Source of the DNA: Rhodococcus jostii RHA1
GTDB taxonomy: Bacteria > Actinomycetota > Actinomycetes > Mycobacteriales > Mycobacteriaceae
NCBI RefSeq assembly: GCF_000014565.1
Contig: NC_008268.1
Coordinates: 620,001 to 684,000 of the forward strand
Direction of reading: 5' to 3'
DNA: 64,000 nt
A program made the translations under genes and the position numbers. Position 1 is the first letter of the stretch. Each line of letters begins with the position of its first letter. Shown here piece after piece: positions 55,011 through 63,326 of the stretch. The notes below the pieces were generated by a model. The model was not told where the DNA came from. It saw only the letters and a list, made by a program, of their open reading frames with translations, and did no database searches.

Positions 55011-55679
55011 TCAGGACCGCAGGGGCGCTTGCAGCAGGGTCCGGTCATCGCCCGGGGCGCTCACTCCGAGCATCGTCGCATCCGACATCGGCAGCCCCAC
55101 CGCCAACTGCATCGACATCGTCTTGTCGCCGCCGGCGATGAAACTGCCGGCATTCATGCGACTTCCGTCGGAGCGTTGGAGCCAGACGTTGTAGGTGCGG
55201 CCCTGCGGGAGTCCGGCGACGTCGAGGCTGATTCCGGTTCCCCACGCCCTGTTCTCCACCCGCGCGGAGGCATCCACACCTGCGGCGAGGACCGTGAAGG
55301 CCACCGGCTGCCCGGGCGGGGCCGTCGGGGTGCCCCCGCGCAGGAAGAACCCGCCGGCCACCAGGCCGACGGCGATCACGACGGCCGCGGCGGCGACCGC
55401 GATCCGGTGGTACGGCTTCCGCCCGCGTTCGCGGTCGACCGCCCCGAAGATCGCGTCGGGCAGCGTCGACGACGGCCGGGGTGCAGGTTCGGTGATCCGG
55501 TCCGGGTCCGCCGCCGACAGAGCAGCCGCCACCGGCGTCAGCAGACGCAACTCGGTGCGGCACCCCGGGCAGCCGTCCAGGTGGGCGCGAAGCGTGATCG
55601 TCTCGCTGTCGTCGAGGCGACCGAGCGCGTACATCCCCAGCATGGTGCGCATCTGCTGGCAGCGGTCAGTAATCACCAT
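55011..55679 (-). CDS. Anti-sigma factor, RskA family
   Basis: Membrane anti-sigma factor of 222 aa. The cytoplasmic N-terminus has a zinc anti-sigma motif with His33, Cys37 and Cys40 (HLDGCPGC). One membrane helix spans about residues 93-113 and the extracytoplasmic RskA domain follows (YNVWLQRSDGSRMNAGSFIA). It overlaps the ECF sigma gene by 14 bp. By family analogy, proteolysis of this protein on an envelope signal frees the sigma factor. Confidence 0.92.
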   Translation of the reverse strand: MVITDRCQQMRTMLGMYALGRLDDSETITLRAHLDGCPGCRTELRLLTPVAAALSAADPDRITEPAPRPSSTLPDAIFGAVDRERGRKPYHRIAVAAAAVVIAVGLVAGGFFLRGGTPTAPPGQPVAFTVLAAGVDASARVENRAWGTGISLDVAGLPQGRTYNVWLQRSDGSRMNAGSFIAGGDKTMSMQLAVGLPMSDATMLGVSAPGDDRTLLQAPLRS

Positions 55680-56226
55680 GCCACCCCATTTCTTCGAGTA
55701 CGAGTCGGAGAGCCTTCAGCGCGTAGTACACACGACTGCGGACGGTGCCCACGGGAATGCCGAGCTGTGCGGCGACCTCGGCGGCGGGCCGGTCGCGCAG
55801 GTGAATCTCGACCAGGACGCAGCGGTGCTGATCGGACAGCCGCCGCAGCGCCTCCTCCATCTCGAGCCCCACCAGCAGTTGTTCGAGGGGACGCTCGGGT
55901 GCGGGCAGCTCGGGTGGTGCGGCGTCGGCCAGCTCGGGTCGGGCGGCACGAGCCCGGATCGCGTCGATCACCACGTTGCGGCAGATCGCATACAGCCAGG
56001 TCCGGAGCGTAGCGCGCCGCGGGTCGTACCGGTCCGCGCGCCGCCACGCCCGCAGAAACGTCTCCTGCACCGCCTCCTCCGCGCGGCCCCGGTCTCCGAG
56101 GGACCGGTAGGCGAGGGCGAACAGTTCCCTCCCGTGTTCGTCGTAGGCGGCCCGCAACACCGTCTCGTCATCCAAGCCGCCCTCGGACTGGCCCCCGCGT
56201 GTGCGCACGATACGAAGCCGCACCAC
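55666..56226 (-). CDS. ECF sigma factor, SigK-like
   Basis: A 186-aa extracytoplasmic-function sigma factor: region 2 (DEHGRELFALAYRSLGDRGR, AEEAVQETFLRAWRRADRYD, LRTWLYAICRNVVIDAIR) and region 4 (LRRLSDQHRCVLVEIHLRDR, AAEVAAQLGIPVGTVRSRVY). Members with an RskA partner are SigK/SigL-like and typically control peroxide- or envelope-stress genes. It is divergent from the lipoprotein-catalase-b561 operon, its probable target. Confidence 0.92.
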   Translation of the reverse strand: MVRLRIVRTRGGQSEGGLDDETVLRAAYDEHGRELFALAYRSLGDRGRAEEAVQETFLRAWRRADRYDPRRATLRTWLYAICRNVVIDAIRARAARPELADAAPPELPAPERPLEQLLVGLEMEEALRRLSDQHRCVLVEIHLRDRPAAEVAAQLGIPVGTVRSRVYYALKALRLVLEEMGWHGDY

Positions 56227-56431
56227 TCACCTCCCGAAACACCGGATACGGCGTCGGCCCGCCCGACACCCACCGAGGAGTACGGGCGTGGGCGTCGCGG
56301 CGTTCATCTCGAATTCTGCCACTCGGGTGTGCGGAGGTGACTGCGGCCGCTGAACGTGGGTCGCCGACCATCCGTACTCCCCAGCGCCGAACGATCCGGC
56401 ACACGGAACGAACGAATGGAGACCCACGACG

Positions 56432-56890
56432 ATGCTGAAGAAGTCGATTCTTGCGGCGGCCGGCGCCGGCGCCACGATCGCGCTGATGTCGGCGTGCGGC
56501 GCCGCCACCGACGACGCCCAGCGCCCGATGCCGCCGTCAGCCTCCGCCGCCGGGCAGGTGGAACTCGGCACCCGGGACACCGCCCTCGGTACGGTGCTCA
56601 CCGACGGAGACGGTTTCACGCTCTACCGATTCGACGAGGACACCCCGGGCACCATCCGGTGCACCGGCCCCTGCGCCGAGATCTGGCCTCCCACGCTCGG
56701 AGCACCCCAGCCCGACGCCACCCTCTCCGCCCGCGCGGGTGCCACGACGCGGCCGGACGGAACCGAGCAGATCACCTACGACGGCCACCCGCTGTACCGT
56801 TTCGCGAAAGACACCGCCCCCGGGCAGACGGGCGGCGACGGCGTCAAGGGAACCTGGCACGTGGTGACGGTCGACTCCGCCCATGGATGA
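56432..56890 (+). CDS. Lipoprotein with COG4315-type repeats
   Basis: A 152-aa predicted lipoprotein: signal peptide with lipobox LMSAC (lipidated Cys22). The mature part has two copies of the COG4315 secreted-repeat type: TVLTDGDGFTLYRFDEDTPG ... CTGPCAEIWPP and ITYDGHPLYRFAKDTAPGQT. This family occurs with catalase or cytochrome genes and is probably a periplasmic-side electron or metal partner; no activity is proven. It overlaps the catalase gene by 8 bp. Confidence 0.85.
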   Translation: MLKKSILAAAGAGATIALMSACGAATDDAQRPMPPSASAAGQVELGTRDTALGTVLTDGDGFTLYRFDEDTPGTIRCTGPCAEIWPPTLGAPQPDATLSARAGATTRPDGTEQITYDGHPLYRFAKDTAPGQTGGDGVKGTWHVVTVDSAHG

Positions 56891-57986
56891 CGCCACCACA
56901 CCCCCGGTTCAGGCGCCGCGCCCCGCGGTCAGTCGCCGCAGTGCGCTGCTCGGCCTGGCCGCGGTGGGCGCCATTGCGGCAGTGGACGTCGGCGGGTTCC
57001 TCTGCGCGGCGGGGACACTGGACGCCGACGCGCTGACCCCGGCACGGCTGACCGACCGGTTCGAGGAGGTCGCCGGGCATCACGACGGATTCCGGCGCAA
57101 TCACGCCAAAGGAGTCGGCGCGACCGGATATTTCACCGCCACCGGCGCCGGGTCCATAGTCTCCACCGCCAGCGTTTTCCGGGCCGGACGCATCCCGGTG
57201 ACCGGCCGGTTCTCACTCTCGGGTGGGAATCCGTCCACTCCGGATGCCGACGACACGGTCCGGGGGCTTGGGTTGGCGTTCGACCTCCCCGATGGCGAGC
57301 AGTGGCGCACCGCGATGATCAACACCCCGGTGTTCCCCGACCGGACACCCGACGGCTTCTACGAGCGGTTGCTCGCCTCGAAAACGGACCCGGCCACCGG
57401 CAAACCCGATCCGGATCGCATGGCGGCGTTTCTGTCCCGCCATCCCGAGACCGCGGCGGCGATGAACTTCATCCGACAGCATCCACCGACCTCCGGGTTC
57501 GACAACAGCACCTTCTACGGTCTCAACGCCTTCCATTGCACCAACGACGCCGGAGTCATGGTTCCGGTTCGGTGGACACTGGTCCCCGAGCAACCGGCCC
57601 GCTCCCCCGGCCTCCCGCCGCTGGGGCGCGACCATCTCTTCGACACACTCACCGCGGCAGTCTCGCGTGCGACGTTGCGGTGGCGGATGCTGCTCACCAT
57701 CGGCCAGCCGGGCGATCGGACCGACGACGCCACCCGGCCGTGGCCGCCGACCCGGCAGGTCCTCGACGTCGGCACAGTGACCATCGAGGCGGTCCGGACC
57801 GAAGCGCCGCACAACGCGCGGGACCTCAACTTCGATCCGCTCATCCTCCCCACGGGTATCGCACCCTCGGACGATCCCCTGCTCAGCGCCCGCTCCGCGG
57901 TCTACACCGAATCGTTCACCCGCCGGTCCGGGGAGCCCGAACCGCCGGCCCCCGTCGACGTGGATGGGGTGCGCGATGACCGCTGA
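56883..57986 (+). CDS. SrpA-like catalase-family heme protein, Tat-exported
   Basis: A 367-aa catalase-related protein of the SrpA group, smaller than classical catalases. The Tat leader is SRRSALLGLAAVGAIAAVDV. The distal region FRRNHAKGVGATGYFTATG holds the active-site His, and FYGLNAFHCTNDAGVMVPVR and SAVYTESFTRR carry the heme pocket and likely Tyr ligand. SrpA proteins are heme-binding, with weak catalase or peroxidase activity. Overlapping neighbours on both sides (8 and 11 bp) mark one operon, and the next gene is a b561 cytochrome. Confidence 0.87.
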   Translation: MDDATTPPVQAPRPAVSRRSALLGLAAVGAIAAVDVGGFLCAAGTLDADALTPARLTDRFEEVAGHHDGFRRNHAKGVGATGYFTATGAGSIVSTASVFRAGRIPVTGRFSLSGGNPSTPDADDTVRGLGLAFDLPDGEQWRTAMINTPVFPDRTPDGFYERLLASKTDPATGKPDPDRMAAFLSRHPETAAAMNFIRQHPPTSGFDNSTFYGLNAFHCTNDAGVMVPVRWTLVPEQPARSPGLPPLGRDHLFDTLTAAVSRATLRWRMLLTIGQPGDRTDDATRPWPPTRQVLDVGTVTIEAVRTEAPHNARDLNFDPLILPTGIAPSDDPLLSARSAVYTESFTRRSGEPEPPAPVDVDGVRDDR

Positions 57987-58599
57987 CCCGACCGCCCGCC
58001 CGCTCCGGTTCGCGCCGACCGTCCGGTTGCTGCACTGGGCGATGGCGGTCATGGTGATTGCACAACTGCTCGTCGGCGCCGTCATGGTGACGACACTCGA
58101 CCACTACCATCTGCTGCGCGCGGTGCACGTCCCGTTGGGCGCCGCGATCCTCCTCCTGGTCATCGTCCGCATCGGCAACCGGCTGGTGTGCCGCACGCCC
58201 GCACCACCCGCCACCATGGGACCGGTCGAGCGCCGGGTCGCAACCGCGTCGGAGTACCTGCTGTACGGGCTGCTCGTGATCCAGCCACTCACCGGGTGGG
58301 CCATGCTCTCGGCCGGTGGCAACCCGATCACCCTTTACCAGCATCTGCACCTGCCCACCCTGCTTGCACCCGATCCCACCGTCTACGCGGTACTGAGGCG
58401 GGCTCACACCGCATTCGCCTACCTGCTGTTCTTCACCTTCACCGCACACATGACCGCCGTCCTCTTCCATGTACTGGTCCTGACGGACAGGCTCCTCGAC
58501 CGGATGGCGCCCTGGCGCACTCGCCGAGAGTCTTCGCCTACCGCTTCCCGACCGGCACCGGCGCGGATCGTCGATGACGTTGCTGCAGAGCAGGATTGA
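57976..58599 (+). CDS. Cytochrome b561
   Basis: A 207-aa four-helix diheme b-type membrane cytochrome: PTVRLLHWAMAVMVIAQLLV, LLRAVHVPLGAAILLLVIVR, YLLYGLLVIQPLTGWAML and RRAHTAFAYLLFFTFTAHMT supply the axial histidines. It should pass electrons from the quinone pool across the membrane, here plausibly to the exported heme protein encoded just upstream. The ATG at 57976 overlaps the catalase gene by 11 bp. Confidence 0.9.
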   Translation: MTADPTARPLRFAPTVRLLHWAMAVMVIAQLLVGAVMVTTLDHYHLLRAVHVPLGAAILLLVIVRIGNRLVCRTPAPPATMGPVERRVATASEYLLYGLLVIQPLTGWAMLSAGGNPITLYQHLHLPTLLAPDPTVYAVLRRAHTAFAYLLFFTFTAHMTAVLFHVLVLTDRLLDRMAPWRTRRESSPTASRPAPARIVDDVAAEQD

Positions 58600-58894
58600 G
58601 AATAGTGGAGACCGCCACGATCGTGGACTCAGCTGTCGCGCGGCCTGCCGCGGCCGCGGAGGTCGCACCATCGCGCGGACGTCCGCGGGTGGGTTGACCG
58701 CCGGAAGATACGGGACTTGCCCCAGACAGGGGTTCGGCCGGGAATGCTCTCACATTCTCGGCCGGATCTCTGCTTCTCGAGTGTTTCACCGTTGCCGATT
58801 ACTCTCTCGATCCGCAACTTTCAATGTACGCGCGAATGGCGGCCCACCGCAATGGCACGTTTCTGCCGTTCGTCGCCGCGAGCGGGACCGTGGG

Positions 58895-59779
58895 TTACTT
58901 GACCGCCGTCAGGTACGTGGACCGCTCCGACAGATCGACAAGTTCTTCGGGGAGATCCGGAACCGGCCGGCCGTAGGCAGCCGCCAACTCGAGCGAAGTG
59001 GACCGCCGCACCGACCAGCCGTGCCCGGTCAACCACTGCACCGGATCGGCCCGCTCGTCACCGTAGAACAGTTCGGCGATGTCGATGTCGCCGAACGGAT
59101 TCTCGGCGAAATACTTCGCCCTGATGGCGTCGAAGCGTTGCATATCGGTTCCCTCCGCGAAGTTGTCCACGGCAACGTGGCTACCCGGGCTGGAAAGCTC
59201 GTCGATCCGCTCGAACAGCGCATCGTGCGCTGCGCCGGGGAGGTAAGCCAGCAGCCCCTCCACCGACCACGCGGTCGGCTTACCGGGGTCGAAGCCTGCG
59301 GCTTCGAGGGCGGCAGGCCAGTCGTCTCGAAGATCGACGGCCACCGGGCGACGATCAGCCTTCGCCGTAGCCCCATGATCGGCGAGGACCTCCGCTTTGA
59401 ATTCCAGCACCTGTGGTTGATCGACCTCGAAGACCGTCGTACCGGTCGGCCAGTCCAAGCGATACGCCCGGGCGTCCAACCCGGCCGCGAGGATCACCGC
59501 CTGCGAAACCCCCGCGCCCGTGGCTGACGAGAAGAACTCATCAAAGAATCTGGTCCGAGAACCCATGAAGCCCGAGAACCGCATGTCCCCGAGCAACGAC
59601 GGGTCGGCCAACAGCCCGGTGAAATGCGGTTCACCCGCCGCTTCGACGAACCACCGCGCGTAGTCGTCCTGAATCAACGCGTCGGGGCGCACTGTCTCCA
59701 ACGCCCGAAATGTCGCCACTCCCAACGCGGTCAGGCCCACGCTACTGACGATGTCCCAACTGTCTCCATCGGTTCGCAT
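58895..59779 (-). CDS. TIGR00027-family SAM-dependent methyltransferase
   Basis: A 294-aa member of the mycobacterial-type leucine carboxyl methyltransferase-like family. Features: RTRFFDEFFSSATGAGVSQA, VILAAGLDARAYRLDWP (SAM motif), TTVFEVDQPQVLEFKAEVL, WSVEGLLAYLP and a WLT--GW C-terminal part. The family is large in Mycobacterium, Rhodococcus and Nocardia; substrates are mostly unknown (some O-methylate carboxyl or phenol groups). Monocistronic. Confidence 0.92.
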   Translation of the reverse strand: MRTDGDSWDIVSSVGLTALGVATFRALETVRPDALIQDDYARWFVEAAGEPHFTGLLADPSLLGDMRFSGFMGSRTRFFDEFFSSATGAGVSQAVILAAGLDARAYRLDWPTGTTVFEVDQPQVLEFKAEVLADHGATAKADRRPVAVDLRDDWPAALEAAGFDPGKPTAWSVEGLLAYLPGAAHDALFERIDELSSPGSHVAVDNFAEGTDMQRFDAIRAKYFAENPFGDIDIAELFYGDERADPVQWLTGHGWSVRRSTSLELAAAYGRPVPDLPEELVDLSERSTYLTAVK

Positions 59780-60118
59780 CGCTGAAATACCTTCCCGATC
59801 TCATCGCAATTCGGAGCCGACGACCGAGCAGCGCAAACCGGCGACGAGGCCGGAGAAGTTCGGTAAGGCCTCACCGAAATCCGGGCCCAGCGTGATCGAC
59901 CGAACCCGCGCAATTCTACGCTCGGGGCATCGCAATCAGCCGGAGCCGATTCGCCTACCTCGCGCCCGCTCGGTCACATTCCCACTCACCGCCGAGGTGA
60001 CCAGGCCGAGTGGCACGGGACCGAACATGTGGTGTACAACATAGTCGGCCACGATGTGAACCAGATCACAACCGTGACCGTGAGGCACACATATCGGTAA
60101 CCGACGAAAGCAGGACAC
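59780..60118. other. Gap upstream of the second microprotein gene
   Basis: About 340 bp with no gene. A dyad, GGTCAC ... GTGACC at about 59977-60003, may be a regulatory site. The microprotein ribosome site (AGCAGGACAC) lies at the right end. Confidence 0.45.
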
Positions 60119-60268
60119 ATGGCGACAACCTCGATTGCCCCGACGACTCCCACCGGACGGCAGACGCCCCGGCGCAGCGGCACCATGAGCACCGCGGAGA
60201 TCAAGTCGAGGATCGAGGCCATGTTCGCCGACGACCGCAGGCCCACCCGCCCCGCGGTCACGAACTGA
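60119..60268 (+). CDS. Conserved microprotein, copy 2 (49 aa)
   Basis: Begins MATTSIAPTTPTGRQTPRRS and carries the block MSTAEIKSRIEAMFADDRRP in its second half. That block is matched in 19 of 20 positions by the frame at 6851-7003. AGGA is 4-5 nt before the ATG. The helix should be amphipathic with acidic and basic faces. The two copies have different neighbours and differ in their N- and C-terminal parts, which suggests selection on the block. No function is known to me. Confidence 0.6.
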   Translation: MATTSIAPTTPTGRQTPRRSGTMSTAEIKSRIEAMFADDRRPTRPAVTN

Positions 60269-60657
60269 CGAAGCTCGCCGCCGCGGACGAGGACTCTCTA
60301 GCGGATCAGTTGAATCGCTCGATGGAAATTGACGATTGGCGTGTTCGAGACCGTCAGTTCCGATGGTTCACCTGGAGATTTCGACAATTTCAGGAATGGG
60401 GCCTCGTCTTCGCTCGAACACAGATGGAAGAGGCTCCCGCACGTCGTCCGTAGTGTTCGGAATCATGGTCGAGAACGTCGCATCGGTGCACATCAACGGA
60501 CCGTCAGACCCTCGCCGGCTAGGTCAGCGTGTCGAACACTCGAACAGGGTTTCCGCAGGGTGCACGGGCCGTAACCGGCGAGCTCGACTGATGCTCATCC
60601 AATCAGTTCCTTGATGAGCGGCTTGATCGGTGCCTCCGGTGTGTTCCTGGGAAGCGT
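60269..60657. other. Gap between microprotein and TnpB gene
   Basis: About 390 bp without a recognised gene. It is the 3' flank of the tnpB gene and may hold the element's right end and guide-RNA scaffold. A weak 43-codon frame from ATG 60322 gives an aromatic, basic peptide with no known relative. Confidence 0.4.
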
Positions 60658-62463
60658 CTACGTAGATCTCACACTATCTACCACTTGCGTGGCGGGCGTG
60701 GGAGATGGACGTGTGTCACGGCTACCCGCATCACCGTGCGGCGGTACGGGTTTGACCGTGTCCCACACCGACGCTTGTGGTGCAGGAACATGCTGTTTCG
60801 GAGTCACCCCCATCCGCTGTGGTGCGATCGGCAGGCTGTGGCGGACCCGGCGGTGTCGCGGCCGACGCGGTGTGGGACTTTTCTTGTGGCGGCACTGGCG
60901 CACCGGCGCGTGCTCGGCGACCCGGATCGCGGGCAACTGCCCACGCCGGGGGGTGACGTTGTTCTTGCCGAGGAGCGCGCGTTTGGCCAGGTTCACCCCG
61001 GCGATGTGGTCGCGGTTGCCGCCGACCTTGCAGCGAGTACACCACGCGTCGTGGTAGCCGCCGGGGCGTGCAAGTGGTTCGTCGCAGCCCGGACACAATG
61101 CGGACGATCCTCGGGCGGGCACCGAGACCACGGTGATGCCGACCTCCGCGGCGGTGTGGGCGAGGGCGACCACGGCTTGGCGGCGGGCGGACTGCGCGGC
61201 CCGGTTGTTGTTGACGTGTCCGTGTCCGCGGGTCTCGAGGGTGGTGAGATCTTCCACCGCGATCAGCTGTGCCTGGGCGTCGACGGCGTAGTCGGTGGCC
61301 TGGCGGGCGAAGTGGAACGCCAGTTCCCGGTTGATCTTCCCCCGCTTGGCACCCACCGCGGTGCGGTGCTCGTCGAGGACGGCGATCTTCGCCTCCAGCT
61401 CGGCGCGGACCTCCGGTGGGGCGGTGGCGGCCAGCCGTGTCAAGCGAGCAGCTTTGCGGTGCAGCATCTGCCCTTCGGTCTGTAGGCGGGCCAGCTTCGC
61501 CCCGAGGCCGCGGTCGTCGTACGTGAAACCCCGATAGTCCGAGACCAGACCATCCGGGGTTTCGGTGGCGACGGCAGCAGCACCGAGTGTGGACGGGGAC
61601 CAGTCCACGCCCACCGCCGTCGTTCCCGATCTCATATCCGCGACGGGGACTGCTTCGTTGGCAGCGCACCGCAACAGCAGACCTCGGTGGTCGAGATGAA
61701 GGGTCGGGAGATGCCACTCGCTGATCGGCCGCGCGTGCAGGTGCGGTGGGATCGCGGCGGTCACCCGGACTCGTCGCCACTGCGCGCGTCCTTCCGGGGC
61801 GGGAGTGGTGGGTAGTGTGACGGTCAACGTCATGACGGCGTCGGTGACGGTGATGTGTGCGAGTTGTCGATCCGCTGCGGAAAGCCGAGCCATCGCCGAG
61901 GTCTGGGGTGGTGCTTGCACGTCGGTGATCCGCAGGCGCTCCGCGGCCACGCCGGCGGTGCGGTGTGAGCGCGCGGTGAGCTGCCGCACCACACCTCGGG
62001 CGTATCCGCACGGGACGTACTCCGCAGCAGTAGTGGGTGCGGCGATGCGGCCGGTGGCCGGGTCGAACCGGGCCGACAGTGCGGTGATCGCGGTGTCTCG
62101 GTATGCCAGAGCCCGCAAAGTGCCTACTGCCTGCGCGGTCACCACCCGCGTGACACGCGACGGGACGTAGACACCGTCCGGGTAGTGCGGGGTCCAGCCG
62201 AGACGCGCAGCAGCGACATGACCTTGCATCGGGAGTTTTCGGCCTCGGCTGTCACATCCGGCGACCAGGACATCGAAGGTGGCCGGTTGCCACAGCCGCG
62301 ACAGCAGGTGAGCTTCGGCGCCCGAGATCAGGTCGAGCATCCACCCGACACGAACGTCGAGGTCGTCGAGCCCGATCGGCGCACCGGTCGCGTCATCGAC
62401 AGCCAGGTAGGGGCGGGTGGTGAACGAGAACTGCCGCAGCGCAGTGAATCCGGTATCGGCCAT
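60658..62463 (-). CDS. tnpB: TnpB-like RNA-guided nuclease of an IS607-type element
   Basis: A 601-aa RuvC nuclease of the TnpB family. Catalytic Asp287 is in GVDWSPS, Glu404 in IAVEDL, Asp485 in GNRDHIAGVNLAKRAL, with a zinc ribbon of Cys457, Cys460, Cys475 and Cys478, so it looks active. It is much longer than typical TnpB (about 400 aa) because of an extended N-terminal part (about 280 residues) and an Arg/Pro-rich tail of 100 residues after the RuvC fold, whose DNA may overlap the omega RNA. The ATG overlaps the C-terminal coding part of a decayed IS607 tnpA. No CRISPR array is visible, but a type V-U effector ancestry is possible. Confidence 0.87.
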   Translation of the reverse strand: MADTGFTALRQFSFTTRPYLAVDDATGAPIGLDDLDVRVGWMLDLISGAEAHLLSRLWQPATFDVLVAGCDSRGRKLPMQGHVAAARLGWTPHYPDGVYVPSRVTRVVTAQAVGTLRALAYRDTAITALSARFDPATGRIAAPTTAAEYVPCGYARGVVRQLTARSHRTAGVAAERLRITDVQAPPQTSAMARLSAADRQLAHITVTDAVMTLTVTLPTTPAPEGRAQWRRVRVTAAIPPHLHARPISEWHLPTLHLDHRGLLLRCAANEAVPVADMRSGTTAVGVDWSPSTLGAAAVATETPDGLVSDYRGFTYDDRGLGAKLARLQTEGQMLHRKAARLTRLAATAPPEVRAELEAKIAVLDEHRTAVGAKRGKINRELAFHFARQATDYAVDAQAQLIAVEDLTTLETRGHGHVNNNRAAQSARRQAVVALAHTAAEVGITVVSVPARGSSALCPGCDEPLARPGGYHDAWCTRCKVGGNRDHIAGVNLAKRALLGKNNVTPRRGQLPAIRVAEHAPVRQCRHKKSPTPRRPRHRRVRHSLPIAPQRMGVTPKQHVPAPQASVWDTVKPVPPHGDAGSRDTRPSPTPATQVVDSVRST

Positions 62464-62797
62464 CAGCTAGTCCCTCTCCCATCGTGCTGCCGCATCGCCG
62501 AAGAAGTCGACGTTGACTCTGCATCGACCGCAACTGGTAGAAACGGCCGGAAACTAAGCGAGCACTGTCATGAAGTCATCCATCAGCTCCTCCACCAGCG
62601 ACTTGTCCCCATGCTCACGCAGGACCTCGACCTTAACCCCGAGCACCGACAGGTAACGCTCGATCCACGCCACCGCCAAACCGCGCCAACCGATCCCGCC
62701 ACACCACTCGCCCCACCGTAAAGTGACCCCTGACTGCGTCGTCGAGCATCCGATTCAGTCCCGCTCGGGTCTCCCGCACACCTGAACCACGATCCTC
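62464..62797 (-). pseudogene. IS607-type serine recombinase (tnpA), truncated and frameshifted
   Basis: Three frames in order: DRGSGVRETRAGLNRMLDDA followed by VVWRDRLARFG (from about 62797), then VAWIERYLSVLGVKVEVLRE and HGDKSLVEELMDDFMTVLA up to a TAG near 62547, then FYQLRSMQSQRRLLRR overlapping the tnpB start. These are the conserved segments of IS607 TnpA serine recombinases (the G-GL-NR-LL loop, R-DRL-RFG and V-EL--D-M-VL). The HTH and catalytic serine part is gone, cut at about 62800. Confidence 0.75.
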
Positions 62798-62821
62798 GGA
62801 GATCGACGTCCGGGGAGCCGG

Positions 62822-63230
62822 CACTTCCCCACGCCATGCGCTGTACCTGATGGAACCCAAGCTGGGACTGAGCCCGTACCACGACGCGATACGCATCGCC
62901 GGCGTATTCGAACTACCTGCCCGCGACGAACGGGTCCCCGAGCGACGGATCCGACGCCTCGTGGACCGGGTACACCCGTACTTGGCAGGATGGACCCCCG
63001 ACACGAAGGTCGAAATTCGGTCCGGTAGAGCCGGATTACGACCCGCCACACCCGACAGCTTGCCGTTCATCGGCCCGGTTCCCGGTCACCGCGGCCTCTA
63101 CCTTGCCGCCGGCCACGGCATGTTGGGTGTCACGCTGGCACCTGCCACAGCTGAGGGGATCGCCGACATGGTTACCACCCGTCGAATCCTGGAAGCGATG
63201 CTTCCTTTCCAGTTGGCAGGACGCATCTGA
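62822..63230 (+). pseudogene. D-amino-acid dehydrogenase (DadA-like) C-terminal fragment
   Basis: Encodes the C-terminal third of an FAD-dependent D-amino-acid dehydrogenase: SPRHALYLMEPKLGLSPYHD, IRIAGVFELPARDERVPERR, RSGRAGLRPATPDSLPFIGP and YLAAGHGMLGVTLAPATAEG. The FAD-binding N-terminus is missing. Homology starts about 20-25 bp from where the tnpA remnant on the other strand stops, so the two broken genes form one junction. A small internal ATG at 62850 could start a useless peptide. Confidence 0.85.
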
Positions 63231-63326
63231 TGACAGAATCAGGTGCACCACGGTTCGTTGCGGACGCTGATCCCGCCCGGGACGCACGGATGACCGTAGG
63301 GATCGCGAGGGGGAGGACGTATTCGA

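Noticed and set aside
56340..56431. SigK-type promoter (CCATCC ... CCGAAC) before the lipoprotein gene
   Set aside because: The spacing is 13 bp instead of about 16-17, so I did not list it as a feature.
60658..62800. CRISPR array beside the TnpB-like gene
   Set aside because: I looked through both flanks (60270-60660 and 62460-62830) for regularly spaced repeats of 25-40 bp and found none.
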